Shown here one piece after another: positions 32,020-40,282 of a DNA stretch of 64,000 nt; the stretch's first letter is position 1, and each line of letters opens with the position of its first letter. The notes beneath the pieces are model-generated. The model was not told where the DNA came from. It did not search any database and worked only from the letters and a program-made list of their open reading frames with translations. Source of the stretch: Gammaproteobacteria bacterium (GTDB lineage: Bacteria > Pseudomonadota > Gammaproteobacteria > Steroidobacterales > Steroidobacteraceae). The stretch is taken from the NCBI GenBank assembly GCA_004297335.1, contig SCUD01000015.1, positions 1-64,000 of the forward strand. Reading direction: 5' to 3'. Position numbers and translations under genes: made by a program.

Positions 32020-32022
32020 ACC
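31999..32022. promoter_or_regulatory. perfect 24-bp inverted repeat, probable GntR/YtrA operator
   Basis: Arms GGTGTTGTAGTT and AACTACAACACC are exact reverse complements with no spacer. It lies in the promoter of an operon that encodes a YtrA-type GntR repressor, whose family binds GTGT...ACAC inverted repeats over its own promoter. Placement over the -10 predicts repression by blocking RNA polymerase. Confidence 0.8.
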
Positions 32023-32093
32023 ATAGAAGCACATCAGTTCACCGGTGATCGAGCCTGGCTCTGGTCACCACCGCAGCGAAAAAGGAGTCACAC

Positions 32094-32453
32094 ATGAACG
32101 CGAAGATCGAATCAGGTGCCCGGAAGGCCATCGGCGGACTGACGGCGGCCGCCATCGTGTCCTTCAGCCTCCTGGTCCTGGACCAGGGCTACATCGCCGC
32201 CGCGCCGCGCGGCGTCGTCGAGATCGGTGAACTCATTCCGGTCGCGGTTCCGAGCCCGGTCGTGGCCATGCTGCCCGAAGTGACGGTCCTTGCCGGCCGG
32301 GACGAGCCCGCCTCCGGCTTCCTGGCCGCGAGCCTGCCGGAAGTGGTCGTCACAGCGAGCCGTGCCGCTTCGCAGCTGGCCGGTGTCCAGGCGGCTGGCG
32401 GCCAGCCGCGGCCGCAGGGACTGCTGCCGCTCACCAGTGCTCTGCTAAAGTAG
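32094..32453 (+). CDS. small exported/membrane-anchored protein with LPEV repeats, operon leader
   Basis: 119 residues with a strong AAGGAG ribosome binding site six bases before ATG. A charged N-terminus (MNAKIESGARK) precedes a hydrophobic segment (AIVSFSLLVLDQGYIAAA), a signal anchor or signal peptide. The mature part carries two related motifs, MLPEVTVLAGR and LPEVVVTASR, about 30 residues apart, and ends RPQGLLPLTSALLK. The EVVVTASR string resembles the TonB-box region of TonB-dependent receptors, but no receptor follows. It is the first gene behind the YtrA operator, 33 bases before the regulator. Function unknown. Confidence 0.7.
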   Translation: MNAKIESGARKAIGGLTAAAIVSFSLLVLDQGYIAAAPRGVVEIGELIPVAVPSPVVAMLPEVTVLAGRDEPASGFLAASLPEVVVTASRAASQLAGVQAAGGQPRPQGLLPLTSALLK

Positions 32454-32486
32454 TCCGGTAGCAGGCTGACTCACACGGCGTGGCGC

Positions 32487-32915
32487 ATGGATACCCAGTG
32501 GACCGATAGCCTGCCGATCTATCGCCAGCTGCGCGATCGCGTAGTGGCCATGATTCTGGAGGGCGTACTCAACGACGGTGATCCGCTGCCGTCGGTCCGC
32601 GCCGTGGCCGCCGACTACCGGCTCAATCCTCTGACCGTGCTGAAAGGCTACCAGCAGCTGGTGGATGAGCAGCTCGTCGAAAAGCGCCGCGGCCGCGGCA
32701 TGTTCGTCACTGCAGGCGCCCGTCGCGCGCTGATGAAGGACGAGCGCCAGCGCTTTCTCGAGCTGGAATGGCCGAAGATCGCCGCACGCATCCAGAGCCT
32801 GGGTTTCGCGCCGGCCGAGCTGCTCGCAGCGCTCGACCGCCTGCCGCCGGCGACGGCCTCGACGCTGACACCGGGCCGGGACGCGGATGCGGATCCGGGA
32901 GCGCGGCATGAGTGA
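32487..32915 (+). CDS. GntR-family (YtrA subfamily) transcriptional regulator
   Basis: 142 residues. The winged-helix domain is at the N-terminus (SLPIYRQLRDRVVAMILEG, DPLPSVRAVAADYRLNPLTVLKGYQQL, LVEKRRGRGMFV). Only ~60 helical residues follow, too short for a ligand-binding FadR/HutC domain and typical of the YtrA subfamily, which represses adjacent ABC transporter genes. Its end overlaps the ATP-binding gene by eight bases. Autoregulation through the inverted repeat at 31999 is inferred. Confidence 0.93.
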   Translation: MDTQWTDSLPIYRQLRDRVVAMILEGVLNDGDPLPSVRAVAADYRLNPLTVLKGYQQLVDEQLVEKRRGRGMFVTAGARRALMKDERQRFLELEWPKIAARIQSLGFAPAELLAALDRLPPATASTLTPGRDADADPGARHE

Positions 32916-33765
32916 GCTGGTTGTCGCCCGGGACCTCAGCAAGAGCTATGGCGCGACGCGAGCGCTCGACCAGGTGTCCTTCCGGATCGGCGCCGGCCGC
33001 ATCGTCGGCCTGATCGGGCCAAACGGCGCCGGCAAGACCACCGCGCTGAAGGCCCTGCTCGGGCTCACCCGCTTCGACGGCGAGCTGGCCGTCCTTGGCC
33101 TGGACCCCTGGCGCCAGCGCCACCGCCTGATGCAGGACGTCTGCTTCATCGCCGACGTCGCCGTGCTGCCGCGCTGGATCCGCGTGCGCCAGTTGATCGA
33201 TTTCGTGGCCGGCACGCACCCGCGCTTTCGCCGCGAGATCTGCCTGCAGTTCCTGGCGCGTACCGACGTGAAGCCCGGCAGCCGGATCCGCGAGTTGTCG
33301 AAGGGCATGGTGACCCAGGTACACCTGGCGCTGGTGATGGCGATCGATGCCCGGTTGCTGGTGCTCGACGAGCCCACGCTCGGCCTCGACATCCTGATGC
33401 GCAAGTACTTTTACGACACGCTGCTCAACGAGTATTTCGACCAGCAGCGCACGATCCTGGTCACGACTCATCAGGTCGAGGAGGTCGAGCACATCCTGAC
33501 CGACCTGCTGTTCATCGATCACGGGCGCATCGTGCTGGACGCCTCGATGGACGCCGTGCAGCAGGAGTACGCGCAGGTCGCAGTGAGACCGGAGCAGGCG
33601 GCGGCGGCCCGCGCGCTCGGGCCCCTGTCTGAACGCCAGGGGCTCGGCCGCGTGCACATGCTGTTCCGCGGCGCAGCGCCGGCTGATCTCGAGCCGCTCG
33701 GCGAGGTCGGGCTGCCATCGGTAGCCGACCTGTTCGTCGCCGTGATCCAGGGGGCCCGCGCATGA
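32908..33765 (+). CDS. ABC transporter ATP-binding protein
   Basis: 285 residues from ATG 32908, inside the end of the regulator gene. Walker A is GPNGAGKTT, the signature is LSKGMVTQV (a variant of LSGGQ), Walker B is RLLVLDEPTLGLD and the switch His is in LVTTHQVEEVE. Such single-ATPase proteins in YtrA operons pair with a membrane permease to export or sense peptides and antibiotics. The downstream permease starts within its stop (ATGA). Confidence 0.95.
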   Translation: MSELVVARDLSKSYGATRALDQVSFRIGAGRIVGLIGPNGAGKTTALKALLGLTRFDGELAVLGLDPWRQRHRLMQDVCFIADVAVLPRWIRVRQLIDFVAGTHPRFRREICLQFLARTDVKPGSRIRELSKGMVTQVHLALVMAIDARLLVLDEPTLGLDILMRKYFYDTLLNEYFDQQRTILVTTHQVEEVEHILTDLLFIDHGRIVLDASMDAVQQEYAQVAVRPEQAAAARALGPLSERQGLGRVHMLFRGAAPADLEPLGEVGLPSVADLFVAVIQGARA

Positions 33766-34697
33766 ACCACTGTCTCTGGCTCATCCGCCGCGAGTTCTGG
33801 GAGAACCGGGCGATCTGGATCACCCCACTGGTCGTACTCGGAGCGCTGCTGCTGCTGTTGCTCGGCGGCAAGGTCCAGTTTGGACCGATTGGCGGCATGG
33901 ACAATGGCACGCCTCTTGGGGCAATACCAGCCGACCAACAGCAACAACTGCTGCTGCTGGTGTACGCAGGCATCTCGCTGATGATGTTCCTGGTGATGGG
34001 TGTCGTGGCGTTCTTCTACGCGCTCGATTCGCTGTATTCGGACCGCCGCGATCGCAGCGTGTTGTTCTGGAAGTCGCTGCCGCTGTCCGACGCTGACACC
34101 GTGTTCGCCAAGTTCGCGGTCGGCGCCGGCGTGATTCCGCTAGTCTCCTTCGCCGGTGCGGTGCTGGCACAGCTGCTGGTGGCAGCCGGCGGGTCGATCC
34201 GCCTGGCCCTGGCTGGCGGATCCGCCGGCATCCTGTGGCAGCCGGGCGTGCTCGGCAGCGCAACCGGACTCGGGCTGTTGTGGACCATCACCGCGATGCT
34301 CTGGTATGCGCCGGTCGTCGCCTACCTGATGCTGGCCTCGGCCTGGGCGCGCCGCGGCCCGTTCCTGTGGGCCGTGTTGCCACCGTTGGCGGTCGCGATC
34401 CTCGAACGTGTGCTGCTGCGCAGCGAGCATGCCGGTGACTTCGTTTCCAGCCGGATCTTCGGCCTGTACCGGCTGCTCGGCAATCGCGACGAGGACGTTT
34501 CGGTCACGGTGAATGGTGACGACGTCATCGTCAACGGCGAGGAAGTCCGGGCCGGCGTCGCCCGGCTCACGGACATGGATCCGCTCGGAGCCCTGCTGGA
34601 CTTCTATACCTCGCCCAGCCTCTGGCTCGGCGTCGTGGCGGCTGGCCTGATGCTGGGCGCCGCGATCTGGCTGCGCCGCTACCGGGATACTGACTGA
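33762..34697 (+). CDS. ABC transporter permease
   Basis: 311 residues, about six hydrophobic segments: WITPLVVLGALLLLLLGG, LMMFLVMGVVAFFYALDSL, ITAMLWYAPVVAYLMLASAW and the terminal LWLGVVAAGLMLGAAIWL. The YSDRRDRSVLFWKSLPLSD segment is the cytosolic coupling loop typical of ABC-2-type permeases. A soluble insertion (~residues 240-280, with VTVNGDDVIVNGEEV) lies before the last TM. It completes the transporter with the ATPase upstream; the substrate is not evident. Confidence 0.9.
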   Translation: MNHCLWLIRREFWENRAIWITPLVVLGALLLLLLGGKVQFGPIGGMDNGTPLGAIPADQQQQLLLLVYAGISLMMFLVMGVVAFFYALDSLYSDRRDRSVLFWKSLPLSDADTVFAKFAVGAGVIPLVSFAGAVLAQLLVAAGGSIRLALAGGSAGILWQPGVLGSATGLGLLWTITAMLWYAPVVAYLMLASAWARRGPFLWAVLPPLAVAILERVLLRSEHAGDFVSSRIFGLYRLLGNRDEDVSVTVNGDDVIVNGEEVRAGVARLTDMDPLGALLDFYTSPSLWLGVVAAGLMLGAAIWLRRYRDTD

Positions 34698-34731
34698 GGC
34701 CAGCGCTTCCGGGCCGGTTGCGGAGAGGGGT

Positions 34732-36711
34732 TCAGCCGGCCAGCAGCACGGCCTCGGCGTGCTCGAGCGCCTCGGGCGTCCCGAACAGGACAACGACGTC
34801 ACCCTCGCGCAACTGCATGGCGTTGTCCGGGTCCCGCCCGACGATTCCGGCGCGCCGTACCGCGGTGAAAGAAACCTCGGCGCCGCGCTCACGGACCTCG
34901 AGGAGCGTCCGCCCGACCGCCCAGGCGCGCGGTGGCAGCACGACGCTGTGCAGTTCCTCGCGCAGGGCATGGCTGTCGTCGATCAGCCTGGCGCCCTCGC
35001 GGCGGAAAATGCTGCGCAGCAGGCGGTAACGATTGCGGCGGATGTCGTTGACGCTGCGGATGATGCGCGACATCGGTACACCGAGCGCGAGCAGCGCGTG
35101 CGAGACGAGCATCAGCGCGGCCTCGAGCGTCTCCGGCACGACCTCGGTCGCGCCGGCCGCTCGCAGGCGTTCGAGCTGGCTGTCGTCGGCCGTGCGTACC
35201 AGCAGCGGCACGTCCTGGCGCTGGCGGCGCACGGCCGCGACGATGCGCAGCGCCCGTTCCGGATCGGAGAAGGTGACGACCACCGCGCTGGCGTGCCCGA
35301 GTCCCACGGCCTGCAGCATGTGCTCATCGGCGGCGTCGCCGTAGATCACCGGGTCCCCGGCCTCGCGCGCCGTGCGCACGCGGAACGGATCGAGGTCCAT
35401 CGCCAGGTATTCGAAGCCGAGGTTGTCGAGTACCCGCGCGACGTTCTGGCCGACCCGGCCGTAGCCGCACAGCACCACGTGTTCGCGCGCCGCGAGCGCC
35501 AGCGTGGCCCCGTCCGCGGCTTCCGGCGGCGCCGGCACCGGCGGCGACTCGCGCAACACGAAGCGGGCCAGCTGCCGGTTGTGCCGGATCAGCAGCGGCG
35601 ACAGCACCATGCTGATCGTGATGGCTGCCAGCAGCGGCTGGACGACCTCGATTCCAACCAGGCGGTTCTGCAGCAACAGGGTCAGCAGTGCGAAGCCGAA
35701 TTCGCCGCCTTCGGCCAGCACGATGCCGGTGCGCAGGGCCTTGAACCACTGGCCGGTGGAGCGGCGTGCAGCCAGCGTGACGATCGCCGCCTTCAGGACC
35801 AGCAGGCCGGCCGTGAGCACGGTGACCACGGCGAGCTGCCGGAGCAGCACCGGCAGGTCGAGCTGCATTCCGACGGTAACGAAGAACAGGCCGAGCAGCA
35901 CATCGCGGAATGGCCGGATCCCGGCCTCGACCTGATAGCGGTATTCCGTCTCCGCCAGCATCATCCCGGCCAGGAATGCGCCCAGGGCCAGGGACAATCC
36001 GACCGCATGGGTGATCCATGCAGCCGCCATCGCGATGAACAGTACCGCGAGCGTGAACAGCTCGCCGACACCGCTGGCGGCAATCTCGTGCAGCAGCGGA
36101 CGCAGGAGCCACTGGCCGGCTGCCAGCACCACGATCAGCGCCACCGCGGCCTTGATGATCGCCAGGGTGATCTGCGCCGAGGTATAGCCGACCTCCGCGC
36201 CGGCGATGACGCCGGCCAGCGCGAGGAAGGGCACGATGGCCAGGTCCTGGAACAGCAGCGTGCCGAAGGCGAGTCGCCCGTGGGTCCGGTTCAACTCCCC
36301 CTGCTCAGCGAGCTGGCGGACGACGATCGCGGTCGAGGACATCGCCACCGCGCCGCCGAGGAGTACCGCGACCGCCAGCGGCAGGCCGAACAGCAGCGCC
36401 ATCGCCGCCACCGCGGCGGTCGTCGCCAGCACCTGCAGTCCGCCGACCAGAAACACCTCGTGGCGCATCGCGATCATGCGCGGGAGCGAGAATTCGAGGC
36501 CCAGCGTGAACAGCAGGAAGACGACACCGAACTCGGCCAGCGTACTGGTCGTTCCGGTCGCGGCCACCCAGCCGAGCGCGTGCGGGCCGACCGCCATGCC
36601 GACGGCGAGGAAACCGATGAGCGGCGGCAGGCGCAGGCGGCGCACGCCGATTACGACCACGAGCGTGGCCGCAAGCAGGAGCAGGATGTCCTCGAGTCCG
36701 CTGGCTTCCAT
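34732..36711 (-). CDS. CPA2 monovalent cation:proton antiporter (KefB/C-like) with TrkA-N/C domains
   Basis: 659 residues from ATG 36711 (MEASGLEDILLLLAATLVVV); the longer ORF lacks support. About twelve TM segments span residues ~1-390, with FGVVFLLFTLGLEFSLPRM, QDLAIVPFLALAG and ILAEGGEFGFAL, conserved in CPA2 proteins. The cytosolic part has a Rossmann TrkA-N domain (HVVLCGYGRVGQNVARVL) and a TrkA-C domain (LREGDVVVLFGTPEALEHA). Kef-type proteins exchange K+ for H+ and are gated by glutathione adducts or nucleotides. It is divergent from the Mla-like operon. Confidence 0.94.
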   Translation of the reverse strand: MEASGLEDILLLLAATLVVVIGVRRLRLPPLIGFLAVGMAVGPHALGWVAATGTTSTLAEFGVVFLLFTLGLEFSLPRMIAMRHEVFLVGGLQVLATTAAVAAMALLFGLPLAVAVLLGGAVAMSSTAIVVRQLAEQGELNRTHGRLAFGTLLFQDLAIVPFLALAGVIAGAEVGYTSAQITLAIIKAAVALIVVLAAGQWLLRPLLHEIAASGVGELFTLAVLFIAMAAAWITHAVGLSLALGAFLAGMMLAETEYRYQVEAGIRPFRDVLLGLFFVTVGMQLDLPVLLRQLAVVTVLTAGLLVLKAAIVTLAARRSTGQWFKALRTGIVLAEGGEFGFALLTLLLQNRLVGIEVVQPLLAAITISMVLSPLLIRHNRQLARFVLRESPPVPAPPEAADGATLALAAREHVVLCGYGRVGQNVARVLDNLGFEYLAMDLDPFRVRTAREAGDPVIYGDAADEHMLQAVGLGHASAVVVTFSDPERALRIVAAVRRQRQDVPLLVRTADDSQLERLRAAGATEVVPETLEAALMLVSHALLALGVPMSRIIRSVNDIRRNRYRLLRSIFRREGARLIDDSHALREELHSVVLPPRAWAVGRTLLEVRERGAEVSFTAVRRAGIVGRDPDNAMQLREGDVVVLFGTPEALEHAEAVLLAG

Positions 36712-36830
36712 CCAGGTCGCTCTGCCGGGGGCCCCATGGTGTAGTCGGCCGGGCCCGGAAGGCAATGCCGGCCTTCTGCCCCCGCGGGAGCCCTGCTAGC
36801 ATCCACGGACCCCGCAACGCGGAGGTGACT

Positions 36831-37955
36831 GTGCAACTGGAGGTGCAGGACGAGGCCGGCCACCGAACCCTGCGGTTGACCGGCCGCTGGACCGTGCAGG
36901 AGGCGGCGGCACTGGAATTGCTGCTGGGCCGTGTCGACGGGCTGGCAGCGAACGGTGCCGTCGTGCTGGACGGGGCTGGCATCGAGGCGCTGGACCTGAG
37001 CGGCGCCTGGCTGCTGCGCGCGCTCGAGGGACGCCTGGCCGCGGCCGGTGCCCGGGTTGAGTGGCGCGGCGAGCGCCCCGGGCTGCTCACCTTCATTGAC
37101 GAGGCGATGGCCGGCGGTATCGTGCCGGGCACCGGCGAGGCGCCAGCACCGCAGGGGCTCGAGCGCGGCCTGCACGAGATCGGCCGGTTCGCGGTCCTGG
37201 CACGCGGGCAGGCGCTGGACCTGCTCGGCTTCGTCGGCGCGCTCATCAGCGTGCTCGGCCGGGCGTTGGGCAATCTGCGCCGGCTGCGCCCGGCGTCGAT
37301 CGTGCGCCACGTGCACGAGACCGGTGTCCGGGCGATCCCGATCGTCGCGCTGATTGCCTTCCTGATCAGCGTGATCGTCGCCTATATCGGTGCCCAGCAG
37401 CTGCGGAAGTTCGGTGGCGAGATCTTCGTCGTCGACCTGGTCACCATCGCGGTGCTGCGCGAGCTCGGCGTGCTGCTGACCGCGGTGATCGTCGCCGGCC
37501 GTTCCGGCAGCGCCTTCGCCGCCGAGCTCGGCGTGATGCAGCTCAACGACGAAGTCGATGCGCTGCGCGCGATCGGTATGGACCCGGTCGAGGTGCTGAT
37601 CCTGCCGCGCGTGCTCGGGCTGATGATCGCGCTGCCGGCGCTGACGGTGATCGCCGATGCGATGGGCCTGGCTGGCGGCGCGCTGCTGTCCTGGTACCTG
37701 GTCGACCTGCCGCTCAGCCAGTACCTCGAGCGGATGCAGGATGCGATCGCCAGCACGACCTTCTGGGTCGGCATCGCCAAGGCCCCGGTGTTCGCCTTCC
37801 TGATCGCGACGATCGGTACGCTGCGCGGCATGCAGGTGCGCGGTTCATCGCGTGAACTGGGTCGCCTGACCACGGTCGCGGTCGTGCAGGCGATCTTCCT
37901 GGTGATCCTGGCCGATGCGGTCTTCGCGGTGATCTTCATGGAGCTGGATATCTGA
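36831..37955 (+). CDS. mlaE: MlaE-family lipid transport permease with N-terminal STAS domain
   Basis: 374 residues from GTG 36831, placed by GGAGG five bases upstream. Residues ~1-100 are a STAS-like domain (VVLDGAGIEALDLSGAWLLRAL), which E. coli encodes separately as MlaB. The permease part has IPIVALIAFLISVIVAYIGAQQL, LRELGVLLTAVIVAGRSGSAFAAELG and MQLNDEVDALRAIGMDPVEVLILPR, diagnostic of MlaE. It forms the inner-membrane core of an ABC system moving phospholipids between the membranes. Its stop shares one base with the mlaF ATG. Confidence 0.95.
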   Translation: MQLEVQDEAGHRTLRLTGRWTVQEAAALELLLGRVDGLAANGAVVLDGAGIEALDLSGAWLLRALEGRLAAAGARVEWRGERPGLLTFIDEAMAGGIVPGTGEAPAPQGLERGLHEIGRFAVLARGQALDLLGFVGALISVLGRALGNLRRLRPASIVRHVHETGVRAIPIVALIAFLISVIVAYIGAQQLRKFGGEIFVVDLVTIAVLRELGVLLTAVIVAGRSGSAFAAELGVMQLNDEVDALRAIGMDPVEVLILPRVLGLMIALPALTVIADAMGLAGGALLSWYLVDLPLSQYLERMQDAIASTTFWVGIAKAPVFAFLIATIGTLRGMQVRGSSRELGRLTTVAVVQAIFLVILADAVFAVIFMELDI

Positions 37956-38725
37956 TGGAACCGGCAATCCGCGTCCGCGGCATCGTCAACCGCTTCGGTC
38001 GCCACGTCGTGCACGACGGCCTCGACCTCGAGGTATTTCCGGGCGAGGTTTTCGGCATCGTCGGCGGCTCCGGCAGCGGCAAGTCGGTGCTGCTGCGGAC
38101 CATGCTCGGGCTGCAGCGGCCGGCCGCGGGCTCGGTGCTGATCGAGGGCCAGGAAGTCACCGGCCGGCCGGCGCGCGAGCTGCTGGCGGTCAAGCGGCGC
38201 TACGGCGTGACCTTCCAGCACGGCGCGCTGTTCACGGCGCTGACGGTTGCGCAGAATGTGCAGCTGCCGATCGCGGAGTACTATCCGGTCAGCGAGGCAA
38301 TGCTGCGGGGTCTGGCGGAAATGCGCGTGCGTATGGTCGGCCTGCCTGCCGCTGCGGCGGACCAGTATCCGTCGGAGCTCTCGGGCGGCATGATCAAGCG
38401 GGCGGCGCTCGCCAGGGCGCTGGCGCTCGATCCGCCGCTGCTGTTCCTCGACGAGCCCACCTCCGGGCTCGACCCGATCTCGGCGGCGGCCTTCGACCGG
38501 CTGGTACTGTACCTGCAGCGCAGCCTGCGGCTGACCATCGTGATGATCACCCACGACCTCGACACGATCTTCCGTATCTGCAACCGGATCGGCGTGATCG
38601 TCGAGGGGCGCATGATCAGCGGGACGCTGGACGAGATCGTCCGGCACGAGCATCCCTGGATCCGGGATTACTTCCACGGTGAGCGCAGTCGCAGTGCGCG
38701 TGGACTGGCGGGGACTGATGGATAG
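37955..38725 (+). CDS. mlaF: MlaF-family ABC ATP-binding protein
   Basis: 256 residues. Walker A GGSGSGKSVLL, signature ELSGGMIKRAALARALAL, Walker B LLFLDEPTSGLDPIS and the switch region VMITHDLDT are all intact. The SGGMIKR form of the signature is typical of MlaF/Mkl. It powers lipid transport with MlaE. The last codons overlap the mlaD ATG by eight bases. Confidence 0.96.
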   Translation: MEPAIRVRGIVNRFGRHVVHDGLDLEVFPGEVFGIVGGSGSGKSVLLRTMLGLQRPAAGSVLIEGQEVTGRPARELLAVKRRYGVTFQHGALFTALTVAQNVQLPIAEYYPVSEAMLRGLAEMRVRMVGLPAAAADQYPSELSGGMIKRAALARALALDPPLLFLDEPTSGLDPISAAAFDRLVLYLQRSLRLTIVMITHDLDTIFRICNRIGVIVEGRMISGTLDEIVRHEHPWIRDYFHGERSRSARGLAGTDG

Positions 38726-39653
38726 GGACGCAAACTACGTCGCGGTCGGGGCCTTCGTGCTGCTGGTGCTGGTGATGGCCGCCGGCTTCGTGATCTGGTA
38801 CACGGAGAGCGGCGACCGGCGCGTATACCAGCGCTACGAGATCTACTTCGAGGGCAGCGTCTTCGGCCTCTCCGAGGGCGGTTCCGTGCGCTACCTCGGT
38901 GTCGCGGTCGGCCGGGTCGCCCGGATCGGCCTCGATCCCCGCAAGGCCGGGCGCGTGCTCGTCCTGGCCGACATCGCCGAGGGCACGCCGATCGAGGTGG
39001 ACACCGTCGCCCGCCTTGCGCTGCAGGGCGTCACCGGACTGCTGTTCATCGACCTGCGGCCCGCGGAGCCCGGCAAGCAGCGGATCCAGCCGGAGGGCGA
39101 TGGCGGATATCCGGTGATCGCCTCGGAGCGCTCGGACTTCGACGTGTTCGTCAGCAGCCTGCCCGACGTCGTCGCCCGTGCCGGTGAGGCGCTGAACCGG
39201 GTGAACGCGGCACTCTCGGACCAGAACATCACCCGCGTGTCCAGTACGCTCGCCAGCGTCGAGCTGGCGAGCCGCGACCTGCCGGAGACCATCGCCGGCG
39301 TGCGCGCGACGCTGGCCGAACTGCAGGAAGCGGCTGCAGAGATCGAGGCCGCGGCGGCCGGTCTGCGCGAAGTCGCCACGAGCGGCGGCGGGGAGATCCG
39401 GGCCGCGGCCACCCGGCTGCGCGAGGTCGCGGACAACGTCGCACGAACGACGGCGCGGCTGGACCGTTTCGTCGCGGAGAATGCCGGGCACCTCGACCGT
39501 TTCGCGGCCCACGGCCTGCCCGAGTTCGAACAGCTGCTGCGTGAAGCGCGCGCTGCGGTACGCGCCTTCGAGTCACTCAGCAGCAGCCTCGAGCAGGATC
39601 CATCCCGCCTGATCTACGAGCCGCCCGCGCGCGGCGTGGAGATCCCGCCATGA
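38718..39653 (+). CDS. mlaD: MlaD-like MCE-domain substrate-binding protein
   Basis: 311 residues from ATG 38718. One N-terminal TM (VAVGAFVLLVLVMAAGFVIWY) anchors a single MCE domain (~residues 38-115; FGLSEGGSVRYLGVAVGRVARIGLD). Unlike the ~180-residue E. coli MlaD, a long C-terminal region (~160-290) of heptad-rich helix (LPETIAGVRATLAELQEAAAEIEAA quoted in part as TLAELQEAAAEIEAAA) should form a periplasmic coiled-coil tunnel, as in PqiB/LetB-like or Mkl-type MCE proteins. It links the inner-membrane complex to the periplasm or outer membrane. Confidence 0.92.
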   Translation: MDRDANYVAVGAFVLLVLVMAAGFVIWYTESGDRRVYQRYEIYFEGSVFGLSEGGSVRYLGVAVGRVARIGLDPRKAGRVLVLADIAEGTPIEVDTVARLALQGVTGLLFIDLRPAEPGKQRIQPEGDGGYPVIASERSDFDVFVSSLPDVVARAGEALNRVNAALSDQNITRVSSTLASVELASRDLPETIAGVRATLAELQEAAAEIEAAAAGLREVATSGGGEIRAAATRLREVADNVARTTARLDRFVAENAGHLDRFAAHGLPEFEQLLREARAAVRAFESLSSSLEQDPSRLIYEPPARGVEIPP

Positions 39654-40282
39654 GTGTCCGCTTTCCGGCCGCCGTCCTTGCCGCGGTACTGTTGCTGTCC
39701 GGCTGCGGCGGCCTGCGCAGCCACCAGCCGGCACCGCTGCTGTATCGCCCCGGGATTCCGGCACTGCCCGGTGGTGCGCCGCTCGCGGTGGACCTGCTGG
39801 TGGCGCGGCCGACGGCCGCACCGGAGCTCGGGCGGACGCAGATCCTGACGCGCTGGCCCGGGCAGCGGCTCGACTACTTCGCGAACGCGCGCTGGAGCGG
39901 TGACCTGCCGGTCCTGGTGCAGGCGACGGTGATCGAGGCGCTGCATGGCGGTGGCCGCCTGGCCTCGGTGCAGGGCGACGGTGGCCGCTTCCGCGCGACG
40001 CATGTACTCGAGATCGAGGTGCGGCGCTTCGAAGCGGACTACAGCGCCGGCGGACTGCCGGTTGCGCGGGTCACGCTCGCTGCCAACCTCGGCCTGCAGT
40101 CGGATCGCCGCGTACTCGACTCCTGGGCCATTGCGACCGAGGTACCGGCCACGGCCAACCGCCTGACCGAGGTGATCGCCGCGCTCGACCAGGCTTACCG
40201 CGAGGCCGTCGCCGCGCTCGCGGCCCGCGCGTTCGTGGTGCTGGAGGCGGGGCCCGCGCCACTCAGGCAAACAGGGACCTGA
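39650..40282 (+). CDS. ABC-type transport auxiliary lipoprotein (PF03886-like)
   Basis: 210 residues, ATG overlapping the mlaD stop. AAVLAAVLLLSGC is a lipoprotein signal with an LSGC lipobox. The mature region (VDLLVARPTAAPELGRTQILTR, RLDYFANARWSGDLPVLVQATVIEAL) matches the ABC_trans_aux family that includes PqiC. It is probably an outer-membrane lipoprotein receiving the MlaD coiled coil, replacing the soluble carrier MlaC, which is absent here. The last 20 bases overlap the convergent GGDEF-EAL gene. Confidence 0.9.
   Translation: MSVRFPAAVLAAVLLLSGCGGLRSHQPAPLLYRPGIPALPGGAPLAVDLLVARPTAAPELGRTQILTRWPGQRLDYFANARWSGDLPVLVQATVIEALHGGGRLASVQGDGGRFRATHVLEIEVRRFEADYSAGGLPVARVTLAANLGLQSDRRVLDSWAIATEVPATANRLTEVIAALDQAYREAVAALAARAFVVLEAGPAPLRQTGT

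Noticed and set aside
32320-32370. LPEVVVTASR as a TonB-dependent receptor N-terminus
   Set aside because: The frame stops after 119 residues and no plug or barrel follows; similarity is limited to a short string.
34759-36744. Plus-strand ORF of 661 residues, His/Gln/Arg-rich
   Set aside because: Antisense shadow of the CPA2 antiporter, which has clear TM and TrkA motifs.
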